Shown one piece after another: positions 1 to 9,082 of a DNA stretch of 64,000 nt (position 1 is the first letter of the stretch; each line of letters starts with the position of its first letter). Below the pieces are notes generated by a model, which worked only from the letters and a program-made list of their open reading frames with translations, had not been told where the DNA came from and did no database searches. The position numbers and the translations under genes are program-made. The stretch spans positions 26,042 to 90,041 of the forward strand of contig NZ_BAFW01000008.1 in the NCBI RefSeq assembly GCF_000308535.1, given 5' to 3'. The DNA comes from Nocardia cerradoensis NBRC 101014 (GTDB lineage Bacteria > Actinomycetota > Actinomycetes > Mycobacteriales > Mycobacteriaceae).

Positions 1-881
1 AACTGCGCATCGTCGACCATCGCCAGCGAATGCCGCTCGACCAGTAGTTCCCACTCCGAATACAGCTGTGCCACGCCCGGATCCGGCGGCGCCACGGCGC
101 CGTCGGCGGACTCGCGCTGAATCGCGAAGTTCACCGCACCGACGATCCGATCGGTATCGGCCCGGTCGGTCCCCAGAAAGCTCAGCGTCGTATTGCCGTC
201 GGTGAGGTCGATGCCGTAGTCGCCACCCGGTTCGTCGCCCGAACCCTTGCCGACCTCGGCCGAGATCAGCGCCGAGACCGGCATCTCGTGCGCATAGCGC
301 GGGGTGGAACCGATCGAGAGCAGCAGCACCCGCCCGGTGGTGACGGCCAGCAGCCCGCGCCCGCGTCCGGCCGGCGGGACCGCGGTGACCATCGCCGTCT
401 CCAGCATGAATTCGTCGGGTGTGACCATCGTGTGCAGCGCGCCGGCGGCCGAGCGGGTCTCCCGCCGCGGCGCCATCCGCCGGATCGCGCGGTCGACGTC
501 GGCCCGGGTCGGTCCGCTCTTACCCCAGACCGGTGCGGGTGGCACCAGATCGGGCGCCGACATATCGATGCGCTGGGTGGCCAGGATCTGCGAGTTGATC
601 CGTTCCACGATCACGGTCGCGGCCGGCACGTCGTGTTCGGCGATCAGCACCGGGAGCGGGGTGCGGTCGGCCGGGACGCCGGTGAGGACCGGACTCGGAT
701 AACGCAGGTAGATCTCGATCACGACGGCGTCGTCGGCGCGCCGGTTCAGCCGGACCTTCAGCAGGTCCGACACCGGAACGTCGAGCACCCGCTCGCCATC
801 GGTGCCCGGCCGCAGAACCTGGAGTCGCCCGCCGCCGTGGCGCAGTATCGCTGTGGGTGTCCGTAGCTCGACTATGTCCAT
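1..881 (-). CDS. Hypothetical protein with PH-like domain, 3' end outside window
   Basis: The frame starts at ATG 881-879 (MDIVELRT), with a GGGGG run just upstream as ribosome site, and stays open to base 1, so the C-terminus is missing. The first 160 residues match no family I recognise. A following stretch (GLLAVTTGRVLLLS, then MPVSALISAEVG and LTDGNTTLSFLG) has the alternating strand pattern of a bacterial PH-like domain, where a short hydrophobic strand precedes a charged surface loop. No signal peptide or membrane segment is visible, so a cytoplasmic protein is likely. It is divergent from ftsH. The PH assignment is by pattern only; function is unknown. Confidence 0.7.
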   Translation of the reverse strand, partial: MDIVELRTPTAILRHGGGRLQVLRPGTDGERVLDVPVSDLLKVRLNRRADDAVVIEIYLRYPSPVLTGVPADRTPLPVLIAEHDVPAATVIVERINSQILATQRIDMSAPDLVPPAPVWGKSGPTRADVDRAIRRMAPRRETRSAAGALHTMVTPDEFMLETAMVTAVPPAGRGRGLLAVTTGRVLLLSIGSTPRYAHEMPVSALISAEVGKGSGDEPGGDYGIDLTDGNTTLSFLGTDRADTDRIVGAVNFAIQRESADGAVAPPDPGVAQLYSEWELLVERHSLAMVDDAQ

Positions 882-1192
882 ACCCCCTGCGTTCGTCCTG
901 TGTTGTCGCTCACAATAGGTCGTGCATGCCATGATTGGGACCACTTGGACGGACACCGCGAGGTGATCGCCCGATAGATCGGGAACCACCAGCGTTCTCC
1001 GACCGTTTACCTGTTGAACTGCATCAGCTGCCGAACTGCGCGATGTATCGAGTAGACCGTACGCGGTAACGTGGCTTGTCCGCATCCGTTCTGCCCGACC
1101 CGGTCGGTGCCGGTATGGATACGGCCCCGCCCGACGCATAGTAGGCATACACCGGAAACACCGGAAAGGACTGGCCCGCCGGCCGACGCTCT
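882..1192. other. Intergenic region between the PH-like gene and ftsH
   Basis: This 311-base divergent region holds no gene I can support. It contains a 14-bp palindrome, CCCGATAGATCGGG, at 970-983, and a direct repeat CACCGGAAA twice at about 1151-1168, whose AAAGGA lies some 22 nt before the ftsH ATG, too far for a normal ribosome site. No convincing -35/-10 pair was found for either gene. Confidence 0.5.
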
Positions 1193-3583
1193 ATGAACCG
1201 CAAGACAGTGTTTCGCAACCTGGCCATAGTCGCGGGCATCCTGCTCGTGATCTATCTGGTCAGCTACTTCAGCAACGACACGCGCGGCTGGAAGAACGTC
1301 GATACCTCGGTGGCGCTCACCCAGCTTGCCGACAAGCAGAACGTCAAGCAGGTCCAGATCGATGACAAAGAACAGCAGCTGCGCATCACCCTGAAACAGG
1401 GCAACGACGCCACCGGCGGCCAGACCCAGATCATGGCCAAGTACCCCGGCGGCAGCGAGGTCTCCGCGCAGATCCTGCGCGATGTGCAGCAGTCCGGAGC
1501 GCCGTTCAACACCGCGGTCAAACAGGACAGCTGGTTCACCCAGGTGCTGCTGTTCGTCCTGCCGATGGTGATTCTGCTCGGCCTGTTCGTCTTCGTGATG
1601 GCCCGCATGCAGGGTGGTGGCCGCGGCGGCATGATGGGCTTCGGTAAATCCAAGGCCAAACAGCTGTCGAAGGATATGCCGAAGACCACGTTCGCCGATG
1701 TGGCCGGCGCCGACGAGGCCGTCGAAGAGCTGTACGAGATCAAGGACTTCCTGCAGAATCCGGCGCGCTACCAGGCGCTGGGCGCCAAGATCCCCAAGGG
1801 CGTGCTGCTCTACGGCCCTCCCGGAACCGGTAAGACGCTGCTGGCCCGCGCCGTCGCGGGTGAGGCCGGGGTGCCGTTCTTCACGATCTCCGGTTCCGAC
1901 TTCGTCGAGATGTTCGTCGGTGTCGGCGCCTCGCGCGTGCGCGACCTGTTCGACCAGGCCAAGCAGAACAGCCCCTGCATCATCTTCGTCGACGAGATCG
2001 ACGCGGTCGGCCGCCAGCGCGGCGCCGGCCTCGGCGGTGGTCACGACGAGCGCGAGCAGACGCTGAACCAGTTGCTGGTCGAGATGGACGGTTTCGGCGA
2101 CCGCACCGGCGTCATCATCATCGCGGCCACCAACCGGCCCGACATCCTGGACCCGGCGCTGCTGCGCCCGGGCCGCTTCGACCGCCAGATCCCGGTCGGC
2201 AACCCGGACCTCGCCGGTCGGCGCGCGATTCTGCGGGTGCATTCGCAGGGCAAGCCGATCGCGCCCGATGCCGATCTGGACGGCCTCGCCAAGCGCACCG
2301 TCGGCATGTCGGGTGCGGATCTGGCCAATGTGATCAACGAGGCGGCGCTGCTCACCGCGCGTGAACACGGCAACGTCATCACCGGACCGGCTCTGGAGGA
2401 ATCGGTCGACCGGGTGATCGGCGGTCCGCGTCGCAAGAGCCGGATCATCAGCGAACACGAGAAGAAGATCACCGCATACCACGAGGGCGGTCACACCCTG
2501 GCCGCGTGGGCGATGCCCGATATCGAGCCCGTCTACAAGGTCACCATCCTGGCCCGCGGTCGTACCGGCGGCCACGCCATGACCGTGCCCGAGGACGACA
2601 AGGGCCTGATGACCCGGTCGGAGATGATCGCCCGCCTGGTGATGGCGATGGGCGGCCGCGCGGCCGAGGAACTGGTCTTCCACGAGCCGACCACCGGGGC
2701 CTCGTCCGATATCGACCAGGCGACCAAGATCGCGCGTGCGATGGTCACCGAATACGGCATGAGTGCCCGGCTGGGCGCGGTGCGCTACGGGCAGGAGCAG
2801 GGCGACCCCTTCCTGGGCCGCACGATGGGCACCGGCTCGGACTACTCGCACGAGGTGGCCCGCGAGATCGACGAGGAGGTGCGCAACCTCATCGAGGCCG
2901 CGCACACCGAGGCCTGGGCGATCCTCAACGAATATCGCGACGAACTCGACGCGCTGGCCACAGCGCTGCTGGAGCGCGAGACCCTGCACCGCAAGGATCT
3001 CGAACAGGTGCTCGCCACCGTCGACAAGCGTCCGCGCATCACCGCCTTCAACGATTTCGGTGAGCGTGTGCCCTCGGATCGCCCGCCGGTGAAGACCCCG
3101 CGCGAACTCGCCGCCGAACGCGGCGAACCGTGGCCGGAGGAGGCCGAGACCCGCAAGCCGAGCCAGCCCGCGCCGCAGCCGGTGCCGGCCAACGGCTATC
3201 CGCAGGAGGGCCATCGCAACCCGGCCCCGGCTCCGACCCCCGGCTACGGCTATCCGGCCCCGCAGCCCGGTAACTACCCGCGGCCCGCGAACGGCCCGGG
3301 ATATCCGCCGCGGCAGGGTACGCACGGCTCCCGCCCGGATTACGGCGCTCCCGCCGGCTGGTCGGCTCCGGGCTGGCCGCCGCAGGAGGATCCGTCCGCT
3401 GGCGGTTCGCCGCAGCAGCCGGAGTACGGCGGTGGCTACGGCGGCGGATCCCAGGGATACGGCGAGCCCCAGCGCTACGGCGGTGGTCATCGGCGGCCCG
3501 AGTGGTCCGGAGATCAGGAGGGTTCGCCGCAGAACGGCACCCAGGATCACGGCGATTGGGACGGACCGAACAGCCACCGCTGA
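1193..3583 (+). CDS. ftsH: ATP-dependent zinc metalloprotease FtsH
   Basis: Membrane-anchored AAA+ protease that extracts and degrades misfolded or regulatory membrane proteins. Visible parts in order: membrane helix at residues 10-27, external loop, second helix at about 118-139, Walker A GPPGTGKT at 208-215, Walker B IIFVDEID at 263-270, second region of homology [19 protein letters not shown] at 312-330, and the zinc site HEGGH at 430-434. From about residue 635 to 796 the protein has a Pro/Gly/Tyr/Gln-rich tail, typical of actinobacterial FtsH and probably disordered. It heads the folate gene block as in M. tuberculosis. The ATG has no close Shine-Dalgarno sequence. Identification is secure. 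Confidence 0.98.
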   Translation: MNRKTVFRNLAIVAGILLVIYLVSYFSNDTRGWKNVDTSVALTQLADKQNVKQVQIDDKEQQLRITLKQGNDATGGQTQIMAKYPGGSEVSAQILRDVQQSGAPFNTAVKQDSWFTQVLLFVLPMVILLGLFVFVMARMQGGGRGGMMGFGKSKAKQLSKDMPKTTFADVAGADEAVEELYEIKDFLQNPARYQALGAKIPKGVLLYGPPGTGKTLLARAVAGEAGVPFFTISGSDFVEMFVGVGASRVRDLFDQAKQNSPCIIFVDEIDAVGRQRGAGLGGGHDEREQTLNQLLVEMDGFGDRTGVIIIAATNRPDILDPALLRPGRFDRQIPVGNPDLAGRRAILRVHSQGKPIAPDADLDGLAKRTVGMSGADLANVINEAALLTAREHGNVITGPALEESVDRVIGGPRRKSRIISEHEKKITAYHEGGHTLAAWAMPDIEPVYKVTILARGRTGGHAMTVPEDDKGLMTRSEMIARLVMAMGGRAAEELVFHEPTTGASSDIDQATKIARAMVTEYGMSARLGAVRYGQEQGDPFLGRTMGTGSDYSHEVAREIDEEVRNLIEAAHTEAWAILNEYRDELDALATALLERETLHRKDLEQVLATVDKRPRITAFNDFGERVPSDRPPVKTPRELAAERGEPWPEEAETRKPSQPAPQPVPANGYPQEGHRNPAPAPTPGYGYPAPQPGNYPRPANGPGYPPRQGTHGSRPDYGAPAGWSAPGWPPQEDPSAGGSPQQPEYGGGYGGGSQGYGEPQRYGGGHRRPEWSGDQEGSPQNGTQDHGDWDGPNSHR

Positions 3584-3658
3584 CCGGCTGCGATTAGGCT
3601 CGACGGTCGAACCGCGCTGTCGGCGCGTTGATTTACGTGATTGTGGAGGTGTCCTCGT

Positions 3659-4330
3659 ATGTCGGCCAACAACAGCGCTCCCGCCGGGTCCGATTCGGCG
3701 TCGGGCGCGGGTGCCGCCGTGGTTGCGGAGGCACCGGCTCCGATCGCGCTGGGTACCGGTCGGACCTTCGATCAGAAGCGGGCCGAGGCCGCGGTGCGGG
3801 AACTACTGGTCGCGGTCGGGGAGGATCCCGACCGCCCCGGGCTGATCGATACTCCCGCCCGGGTCGCGCGCGCCTATCTCGAGATGTTCGCGGGCCTGTA
3901 CGTGGAACCGGATTCGGTGCTGAACACCACCTTCGACGAAGGGCATCAGGAATTGGTGCTGGTGCGCGACATCCCGATGTATTCGACCTGCGAACACCAC
4001 CTGGTGTCCTTCCACGGCGTCGCGCACGTCGGGTACATCCCGGGTCCGCAGGGGCGGGTCACCGGTCTGTCCAAACTGGCCCGCCTGGTCGACCTGTACG
4101 CCAAGCGGCCGCAGGTCCAGGAGCGGCTGACCAGCCAGATCGCCGACGCGGTGATGCGGAAACTGGATCCCCGCGGCGCCATCGTGGTGGTCGAGGCCGA
4201 GCATCTGTGCATGGCGATGCGCGGTATCCGCAAGCCCGGCGCCAGCACCACCACCTCCGCGGTGCGTGGCCTGCTGCAGACCAACGCCTCCTCGCGCGCC
4301 GAGGCCCTCGACCTGATCCTGCGCAAATGA
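3659..4330 (+). CDS. folE: GTP cyclohydrolase I FolE
   Basis: Converts GTP to 7,8-dihydroneopterin triphosphate, the first step of folate synthesis. The zinc ligands Cys111, His114 (CEHH) and Cys184 (HLCM) are present, as is the core motif [20 protein letters not shown]. The N-terminal 30 residues are low-complexity Ala/Ser. I chose ATG 3659 because TGGAGGT (3644-3650) sits 8 nt upstream; a TTG 18 bases earlier lacks such a site. The gene lies 75 bp after ftsH and 10 bp before folP, so it is probably co-transcribed with the other fol genes. Confidence 0.97.
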   Translation: MSANNSAPAGSDSASGAGAAVVAEAPAPIALGTGRTFDQKRAEAAVRELLVAVGEDPDRPGLIDTPARVARAYLEMFAGLYVEPDSVLNTTFDEGHQELVLVRDIPMYSTCEHHLVSFHGVAHVGYIPGPQGRVTGLSKLARLVDLYAKRPQVQERLTSQIADAVMRKLDPRGAIVVVEAEHLCMAMRGIRKPGASTTTSAVRGLLQTNASSRAEALDLILRK

Positions 4331-4340
4331 GCGATCGCCC

Positions 4341-5258
4341 ATGAGCGCAGTGATCACGCCCCGGGACGGGCGCTCGTGCGTGGTGATGGGCGTGGTGAAC
4401 GTCACCAGCGACTCCTTTTCCGACGGTGGCCGCTACCTCGATCCGGCCGTCGCGGTCGCCCACGGGGTGCGGCTGTACGAGGCCGGCGCCGACATCATCG
4501 ATGTGGGCGGTGAATCCACCCGCCCGGGCGCCGTGCGCATCGATCCCGACACCGAGGCCCGGCGGGTGGTCCCGGTGATTCGCGGTCTGGTGGAGGCCGG
4601 CGTGCCGACCAGCGTGGACACCATGCGGGCGAGTGTCGCGGCCGCCGCGATCGACGCCGGGGTGAGCGTCGTCAACGACGTCTCCGGTGGTCGCGCGGAT
4701 GCCGAGATGGTGAAAGTCGTTGCCGCCGCGCAGATCCCGTGGATTCTGATGCACTGGCGGGCGAATGCCGACCATCGCCACATCGGCCCGGCCGACCATT
4801 ACGACGACGTCGTGGGTGAGGTGCTGGCCGAACTGTCGGCGCAGGTGGATCTGGCCATGGCGGCCGGCGTGCATCCGAGCCGGCTGGTGCTGGACCCGGG
4901 CCTCGGCTTCGCCAAGAACGCCGAACACAACTGGGCACTGCTGGGCGCACTGCCGGAACTGACGGCCCAGGGGTTGCCGATTCTGGTGGGCGCCTCCCGC
5001 AAGCGTTTCCTGGGTTCGCTGCTGGCCGACGAGTCCGGACCGCGTCCGCCCGACGGGCGTGAGGTCGCCACCGCCACCATCTCGGCCCTCGCTGCCCAGC
5101 ACGGCGCGTGGGGCGTACGAGTGCACGATGTGCGGTCGTCGCTCGACGCCATCGCCGTCGCGGACGCCTGGCGGCGAGCCGCCGAGATCGGGCAGCGGCG
5201 AGCCGCCGAGATCGGGCAGCGGCGAGCCGCCGGTTCACACCATCAGGGGAGCGAGTGA
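4341..5258 (+). CDS. folP: Dihydropteroate synthase FolP
   Basis: Condenses p-aminobenzoate with 6-hydroxymethyl-dihydropterin diphosphate; the target of sulfonamides. The TIM-barrel signatures are clear: [15 protein letters not shown] near residues 16-30 and [11 protein letters not shown] in the next loop, followed by VVNDVSGG and [10 protein letters not shown]. The catalytic core ends near residue 275. After it the protein carries a repeated RRAAEIGQ tail encoded by a 24-bp tandem repeat, which is not part of the fold. The stop codon overlaps the GTG start of folB by 4 bp, so the two are translationally coupled. Confidence 0.97.
   Translation: MSAVITPRDGRSCVVMGVVNVTSDSFSDGGRYLDPAVAVAHGVRLYEAGADIIDVGGESTRPGAVRIDPDTEARRVVPVIRGLVEAGVPTSVDTMRASVAAAAIDAGVSVVNDVSGGRADAEMVKVVAAAQIPWILMHWRANADHRHIGPADHYDDVVGEVLAELSAQVDLAMAAGVHPSRLVLDPGLGFAKNAEHNWALLGALPELTAQGLPILVGASRKRFLGSLLADESGPRPPDGREVATATISALAAQHGAWGVRVHDVRSSLDAIAVADAWRRAAEIGQRRAAEIGQRRAAGSHHQGSE
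5172..5232 (+). repeat. 24-bp tandem repeat in the folP 3' end
   Basis: Two identical 24-bp units (5172-5195 and 5196-5219) and a 13-bp partial third unit encode two and a half copies of RRAAEIGQ at the FolP C-terminus. The repeat length is a multiple of three, so copy-number change would keep the frame. Confidence 0.9.
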
Positions 5259-5647
5259 GTACCGATCGCATCGAGCTGCGCGGTCTGCGCGCCTACGGTC
5301 ACCACGGCTGCTTCGACTTCGAGCGCCGGGAGGGCCAGGAATTCCTGGTCGACATCACCCTGTGGCTGGATTTCGCGAAGGCGGCCGCGACCGACGAGCT
5401 GTCGGCCACCGTCGACTACGGCGAGCTGGCGCAACGCGCGGTCGCGATCGTCTCCGGGCCGCCGCGCAATCTGATCGAGACCGTCGCCGCCGAGATCGCC
5501 GACGATGTGATGCGCGACGAGCGCGTCGTCGCCGCGGAGGTGGTCGTGCACAAGCCGTCGGCGCCGATTCCGCACGCCTTCGCCGATGTCCGGGTGGTGG
5601 CCACCAGGCGGCGAGACGTACCGCCGACCCCGGAGGTGGCCGGATGA
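5255..5647 (+). CDS. folB: Dihydroneopterin aldolase FolB
   Basis: Cleaves 7,8-dihydroneopterin to 6-hydroxymethyl-dihydropterin and glycolaldehyde. The product of 130 residues is the usual length. Residues matching the known catalytic set are Tyr55 (TVDYGEL), Glu75 (LIETVA) and Lys100 (VVVHKP). The start is GTG at 5255, overlapping the folP stop as GTGA and preceded by GGGGAGCGA; longer upstream frames read through folP and are not needed. It overlaps folK by 4 bp. Confidence 0.95.
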   Translation: MSTDRIELRGLRAYGHHGCFDFERREGQEFLVDITLWLDFAKAAATDELSATVDYGELAQRAVAIVSGPPRNLIETVAAEIADDVMRDERVVAAEVVVHKPSAPIPHAFADVRVVATRRRDVPPTPEVAG

Positions 5648-6180
5648 GCCGTGCGGTGCTGTCGATCGGGTCGAATCTGGGGGATCGGCTCGCCCATCTC
5701 CGCAGCGTGGTGGAGGCGCTGACGCCGCAGCTGGTCGCGGTGTCGCCGGTGTACACGACCGCGCCGTGGGGTGGAGTGCCGCAGGAGGACTACCTCAATG
5801 CCGTTGTGGTGGTGGAGGATTCGGAGCTGGGTCCGCACGATTGGCTCGAACGCGGACAGCGGCTCGAGCAGCGGTCCGGGCGTGTCCGCGAGATCCGCTG
5901 GGGCGCACGGACTCTGGATGTGGACGTGATCTGGTGCGCCGAGCGCGGCGCCGCGGGACTGCGGCCGGTGACCAGTGCGGATCCGGAACTGACACTGCCG
6001 CATCCGCAGGCGCACAACCGCGCGTTCGTCCTGGTGCCGTGGGCCGAGGTCGAACCCGATGCGACGCTGGAGGTCGACGGCCGGACCCGTCGGATCCGGG
6101 ACCTGCTGGCCGAACTCGATCCGGGCGAGATCGACGGCGTCCGGCTCACCGACCTGTCGCTGTCCGCGGCGCAACGATGA
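5644..6180 (+). CDS. folK: 6-hydroxymethyl-7,8-dihydropterin pyrophosphokinase FolK
   Basis: Transfers pyrophosphate from ATP to 6-hydroxymethyl-dihydropterin, supplying the FolP substrate. The 178-residue product begins [16 protein letters not shown], the classic HPPK N-terminus, and has the metal-binding TLDVDVIW motif and an [16 protein letters not shown] signature near the C-terminus. The ATG at 5644 overlaps the folB stop (ATGA). It is the last of four contiguous folate genes here. Confidence 0.97.
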   Translation: MSRAVLSIGSNLGDRLAHLRSVVEALTPQLVAVSPVYTTAPWGGVPQEDYLNAVVVVEDSELGPHDWLERGQRLEQRSGRVREIRWGARTLDVDVIWCAERGAAGLRPVTSADPELTLPHPQAHNRAFVLVPWAEVEPDATLEVDGRTRRIRDLLAELDPGEIDGVRLTDLSLSAAQR

Positions 6181-6193
6181 TCGGTGGCTGGTC

Positions 6194-6673
6194 ATGAATG
6201 TCATGAGGCCGACCAAGATTCTGGATCTGCTCGCGAACGTCCTGATCGCCGCCGCGGTGGCGTGGGTGGCGACGCGCTGGGCCTATTCGAGCTTTCCGCC
6301 GATCACGGTGATCGCGGGCGCCTCGCTGTATCCGGTGGCCGCCGTGGAAGCGGTGCTGGCGTTCGTGATTCGCTCCCGCGTCGGCGAGCACCGCATCGGT
6401 GACGGTCCGAAACAGTTGCATCCGATCACCGCGGCCCGCGCGGTGGCGCTGGCGAAGGCCTCGGCGCAGGTGGGTTCCCTGGCGGCCGGCGTGTGGCTGG
6501 GCTTCCTGATCTGGGTGCTGCCGCAGCGGTCGGATATGCGCGCGGCTGCCTCGGACACCCCCGGCGCCATCGTGGGTCTGATCGCCGGTGTGGTGTTGGT
6601 CGCGGCCGCGCTGTGGCTGGAGTATTGCTGCCGCGCGCCACATGAGCCACCAGACGAACCAGCTACCTCATAG
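6194..6673 (+). CDS. DUF3180 membrane protein (Rv3605c-like)
   Basis: Small membrane protein of 159 residues with four predicted helices: about 14-31, 38-57, 93-113 and 130-150. It begins MNVMRPTKILDLL, a start typical of the DUF3180 family, which follows folK in mycobacteria too. The ATG at 6194 was chosen; a second ATG three codons later is also possible and neither has a strong ribosome site. Function is unknown. The conserved position 13 bp after folK implies co-expression with folate synthesis. Confidence 0.85.
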   Translation: MNVMRPTKILDLLANVLIAAAVAWVATRWAYSSFPPITVIAGASLYPVAAVEAVLAFVIRSRVGEHRIGDGPKQLHPITAARAVALAKASAQVGSLAAGVWLGFLIWVLPQRSDMRAAASDTPGAIVGLIAGVVLVAAALWLEYCCRAPHEPPDEPATS

Positions 6674-6730
6674 CTAACACAGTTGAGTCGAGTTCCGGAC
6701 CGGCTGCGCGCCGAAATCCGCTATTCGAGT

Positions 6731-6743
6731 TACCCTTGCGGAC
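6731..6743 (+). promoter_or_regulatory. Leaderless -10 box for the DUF6779 gene
   Basis: TACCCT at 6731-6736 lies 7 nt before the ATG at 6744, with no ribosome site between them. This fits a transcript starting at the ATG. Confidence 0.5.
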
Positions 6744-7826
6744 ATGGTTTCACCCTCCCGTAGCAGTGCTTCCCCGCGACAGCGGGACAACGCGGGAAAA
6801 ATCGTCGTCGGCGTATTAATTCTGCTCGGTCTGATTGCCAGCGTGTTTCTGATTTTCAGCAACAATGTGCAGTTGGTTCGGGTCGGTTTGGTCGCGGCTC
6901 TGTGGGCCGCCGCGGTGGCCGCGCTGGCGGCGACCCGCTACCGCCGGGATGCGGCGATCGATCAGGCCAAGGCCCGTGACCTGCAGAAGGTCTACGAGTT
7001 GCAGCTCGAACGCGAGATCACCGCCCGGCGCGAATACGAACTCGGCGTCGAATCGCGGGTGCGCCGGGAGGTCGGCGCGGACGCCGCCGAACTGGCCGCG
7101 CTGCGGAGCGAGCTGACCGTGTTGCGCGAAAGCCTGCAGCGGCTGTTCGACGGCGACCTACTGGTCGACCGACCGGCGCTGCGCGCCGAGGCTGTGCGCG
7201 TACAGGAGCTCACCCGCGCCACCGTGGCGAACGGTAGCTCGCAGGAAACCGACACCTGGGACGCGTGGAGTGCGCCGGCCGTGCCGCTGCACGTGGTCTC
7301 GCCGGTCTTCGATCCGGACCATCCCGAACCCCCGGCCTTCGCCAGCCCCTACGACGATCCGGTGACGGCCGAGACTGCCGTGGTGTCGGCGGAGGCGTCG
7401 GACGAGGAGGGAGAATCGCCGGGGTCCGTATCGCCGGGGTCCGTATCGCCGGAGTCTGCATCGTCGAAGGCCGGATCCTCGAACGCCGAATCGTCGAAGG
7501 TCGAGGCCGCCGGATCCGAATCCGCCCAGGCGGCCGGTGACGAGCACGCCGACCCCGCGGCGACCTCGGCGAAATCCGGCACCGCGGCGGCGAACGAAAC
7601 GTCCGAACCGGCGGGGAGCGGCGCGGATTCGGCCTCCGAATCCGGCGACTCGCGTCCGAATTCCGCGGTGCCGCGGCTGGCTCCCGTCCGACCGGCGACG
7701 ACCATGGGCACCGCCGGTTCCCGCCGCCGTCGCCACGCCGATTCCGACGAGGATCAGCCGGGACGCAAGCTCACCGTCGCGGAGATCATGGCGAATCTGC
7801 GATCGGAGCAGAACAGCTCGTCGTAA
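6744..7826 (+). CDS. DUF6779 membrane protein (Rv3604c-like)
   Basis: Product of 360 residues with two N-terminal membrane helices (about 19-40 and 46-62) followed by an Arg/Glu-rich helical stretch to about residue 140 that looks like a coiled coil (RDLQKVYELQLEREI). Residues 200-330 are acidic, Ser/Ala/Glu-rich and repetitive, including a 15-bp triplicated segment. The C-terminus is conserved-looking (KLTVAEIMANLRSEQ). The same gene follows folK and the DUF3180 gene in M. tuberculosis. No enzymatic motif is visible; function is unknown. Confidence 0.85.
   Translation: MVSPSRSSASPRQRDNAGKIVVGVLILLGLIASVFLIFSNNVQLVRVGLVAALWAAAVAALAATRYRRDAAIDQAKARDLQKVYELQLEREITARREYELGVESRVRREVGADAAELAALRSELTVLRESLQRLFDGDLLVDRPALRAEAVRVQELTRATVANGSSQETDTWDAWSAPAVPLHVVSPVFDPDHPEPPAFASPYDDPVTAETAVVSAEASDEEGESPGSVSPGSVSPESASSKAGSSNAESSKVEAAGSESAQAAGDEHADPAATSAKSGTAAANETSEPAGSGADSASESGDSRPNSAVPRLAPVRPATTMGTAGSRRRRHADSDEDQPGRKLTVAEIMANLRSEQNSSS
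7416..7460 (+). repeat. 15-bp triplicate repeat in the DUF6779 gene
   Basis: Three adjacent 15-bp units (TCGCCGGGGTCCGTA twice, then TCGCCGGAGTCTGCA) encode SPGSV-SPGSV-SPESA in the low-complexity region. The frame is preserved. Confidence 0.85.
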
Positions 7827-7853
7827 TACCCGCGACGGCGGCCCTGAAACAGG

Positions 7854-7882
7854 TTGCATGTGACGCGCAGTATCGGTAACTT
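7854..7882 (+). promoter_or_regulatory. Promoter of the AurF-family gene
   Basis: TTGCAT (7854-7859), a 17-nt spacer and TAACTT (7877-7882) form a good housekeeping-type promoter ending 32 nt before the ATG at 7915. GGAG at 7901-7904 is the ribosome site. Confidence 0.6.
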
Positions 7883-7914
7883 CGCAGGAGGAGTATGCGA
7901 AGGAGACACCGAAG

Positions 7915-8898
7915 ATGCTGTCCACTGCTGTAAAGAACACGTCGGCCGATCCCGAGTATCACGAGATCCTGCGTGGTCTGTCCGAGGGTTCGGTGCACAA
8001 GAACTTCGACCCCTACGTCGACATCGATTGGGAATCACCGGAATTCGCGGTCGATCCGACCGACACCCGCTGGGTCATGCCGGACGAGGATCCGCTGGGC
8101 CGCCACCCCTGGTACAAGGCGCAGCCGGTGGAACGCCAGATCGCGATGGGTATGTGGCGGCAGGCCGGCATCGCCAAGGTCGGCCTGGATTTCGAACAGC
8201 TGCTCATCCGCGGCCTGATGCAGTACCTGGTGTCGGTGCCCAACGGTGATCCGGAATTCCGCTACGTGACGCACGAGGCGGCCGAAGAGTGCAACCACAC
8301 GATGATGTTCCAGGAGATGATCAACCGCATCGGCGAGGATGTGGTCGGCATGGGCACCATCGACCGCAAGCTCACCATGATCATCTGGCCGGCCGTGAAG
8401 TATTTCCCGGAGCTGTTCTTCACGATGATTCTCGGTGGTGAGGAACCCATCGACCACCTGCAGAAATCGCTGCTGCGCGCCGGCACCGACCTGCATCCGA
8501 TGGTGCAGCGGGTGATGCAGATCCACGTGGCCGAAGAGGCCCGCCACATCTCGTTCGCGCACGAATATCTGCGCCGCAACGTGCCCGGCATGAATCCGGC
8601 CACGAAGTTCGTGCTGTCGCTGCTCTTCCCGACCGCGATGCGGATCATGCTCGACATGATCATGACTCCGCCCAAGGAGTTCGTGGAAAAGTTCGACATC
8701 CCCGCGGAGGTGATGCGCGAGGCCTACTGGGGCAGCGCGGAGTCCCAGGTCACCATGCGCAACATCTTCGGCGACGTCCGTGCCCTGGCCACCACGAGCG
8801 GCTTGATGAACCCTGTAGCCAAGGTCGCCTGGCGCCTCCTGGGAATCCACGGCCCCACCTCCCGCTACCGCAGCGAACCCGCCCGCAAGGCCGCGTAG
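7915..8898 (+). CDS. AurF-family diiron oxygenase
   Basis: Non-heme diiron oxygenase of the AurF (p-aminobenzoate N-oxygenase) family; 327 residues. Two iron-binding half-sites are visible: Glu94 (DFEQLL), the EECNH motif at 124-128, and HVAEEARH at 204-211 with Glu207/Glu208 and His211. No signal peptide is seen. It has its own promoter and sits between folate and pantothenate genes, a place occupied by no gene in the M. tuberculosis order. Family members oxidise arylamines or other substrates, so the substrate here is unknown. p-Aminobenzoate is a possible link to the adjacent folate genes, but that is inference. Confidence 0.85.
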   Translation: MLSTAVKNTSADPEYHEILRGLSEGSVHKNFDPYVDIDWESPEFAVDPTDTRWVMPDEDPLGRHPWYKAQPVERQIAMGMWRQAGIAKVGLDFEQLLIRGLMQYLVSVPNGDPEFRYVTHEAAEECNHTMMFQEMINRIGEDVVGMGTIDRKLTMIIWPAVKYFPELFFTMILGGEEPIDHLQKSLLRAGTDLHPMVQRVMQIHVAEEARHISFAHEYLRRNVPGMNPATKFVLSLLFPTAMRIMLDMIMTPPKEFVEKFDIPAEVMREAYWGSAESQVTMRNIFGDVRALATTSGLMNPVAKVAWRLLGIHGPTSRYRSEPARKAA

Positions 8899-8925
8899 GG
8901 CCCAGCTTCGCCGAGTAGGCCATCC

Positions 8926-8960
8926 GTCGGGGTGTACATCGAAACGATGTACACCCCGAC
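8926..8960. terminator. Perfect 16-bp inverted repeat after the AurF gene
   Basis: Arms GTCGGGGTGTACATCG (8926-8941) and its exact complement (8945-8960) with a 3-nt AAA loop. It starts 28 nt after the stop codon and probably ends transcription, although no T-run follows. Confidence 0.6.
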
Positions 8961-9082
8961 AAGGTACTGAGGGAAATATCACGCGCCCCGGCTCTGGCAG
9001 CGCCCCCGGTCACTACCTATTCTCGACTCGTAACGTCCGGTACCCGCCATGCGGGACTGGAACGCCTTCCGAGAGGACAACG

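Noticed and set aside
288..866. Plus-strand frames opposite the PH-like gene
   Set aside because: They overlap a minus-strand frame with a better start, continuous coding character and domain-like strand pattern.
1007..3577. Very long open frame on the strand opposite ftsH
   Set aside because: It mirrors ftsH in a frame kept open by high GC at third codon positions. Its translation is low-complexity Arg/Gly/Ala/His-rich with no domain, while the plus strand encodes a complete FtsH.
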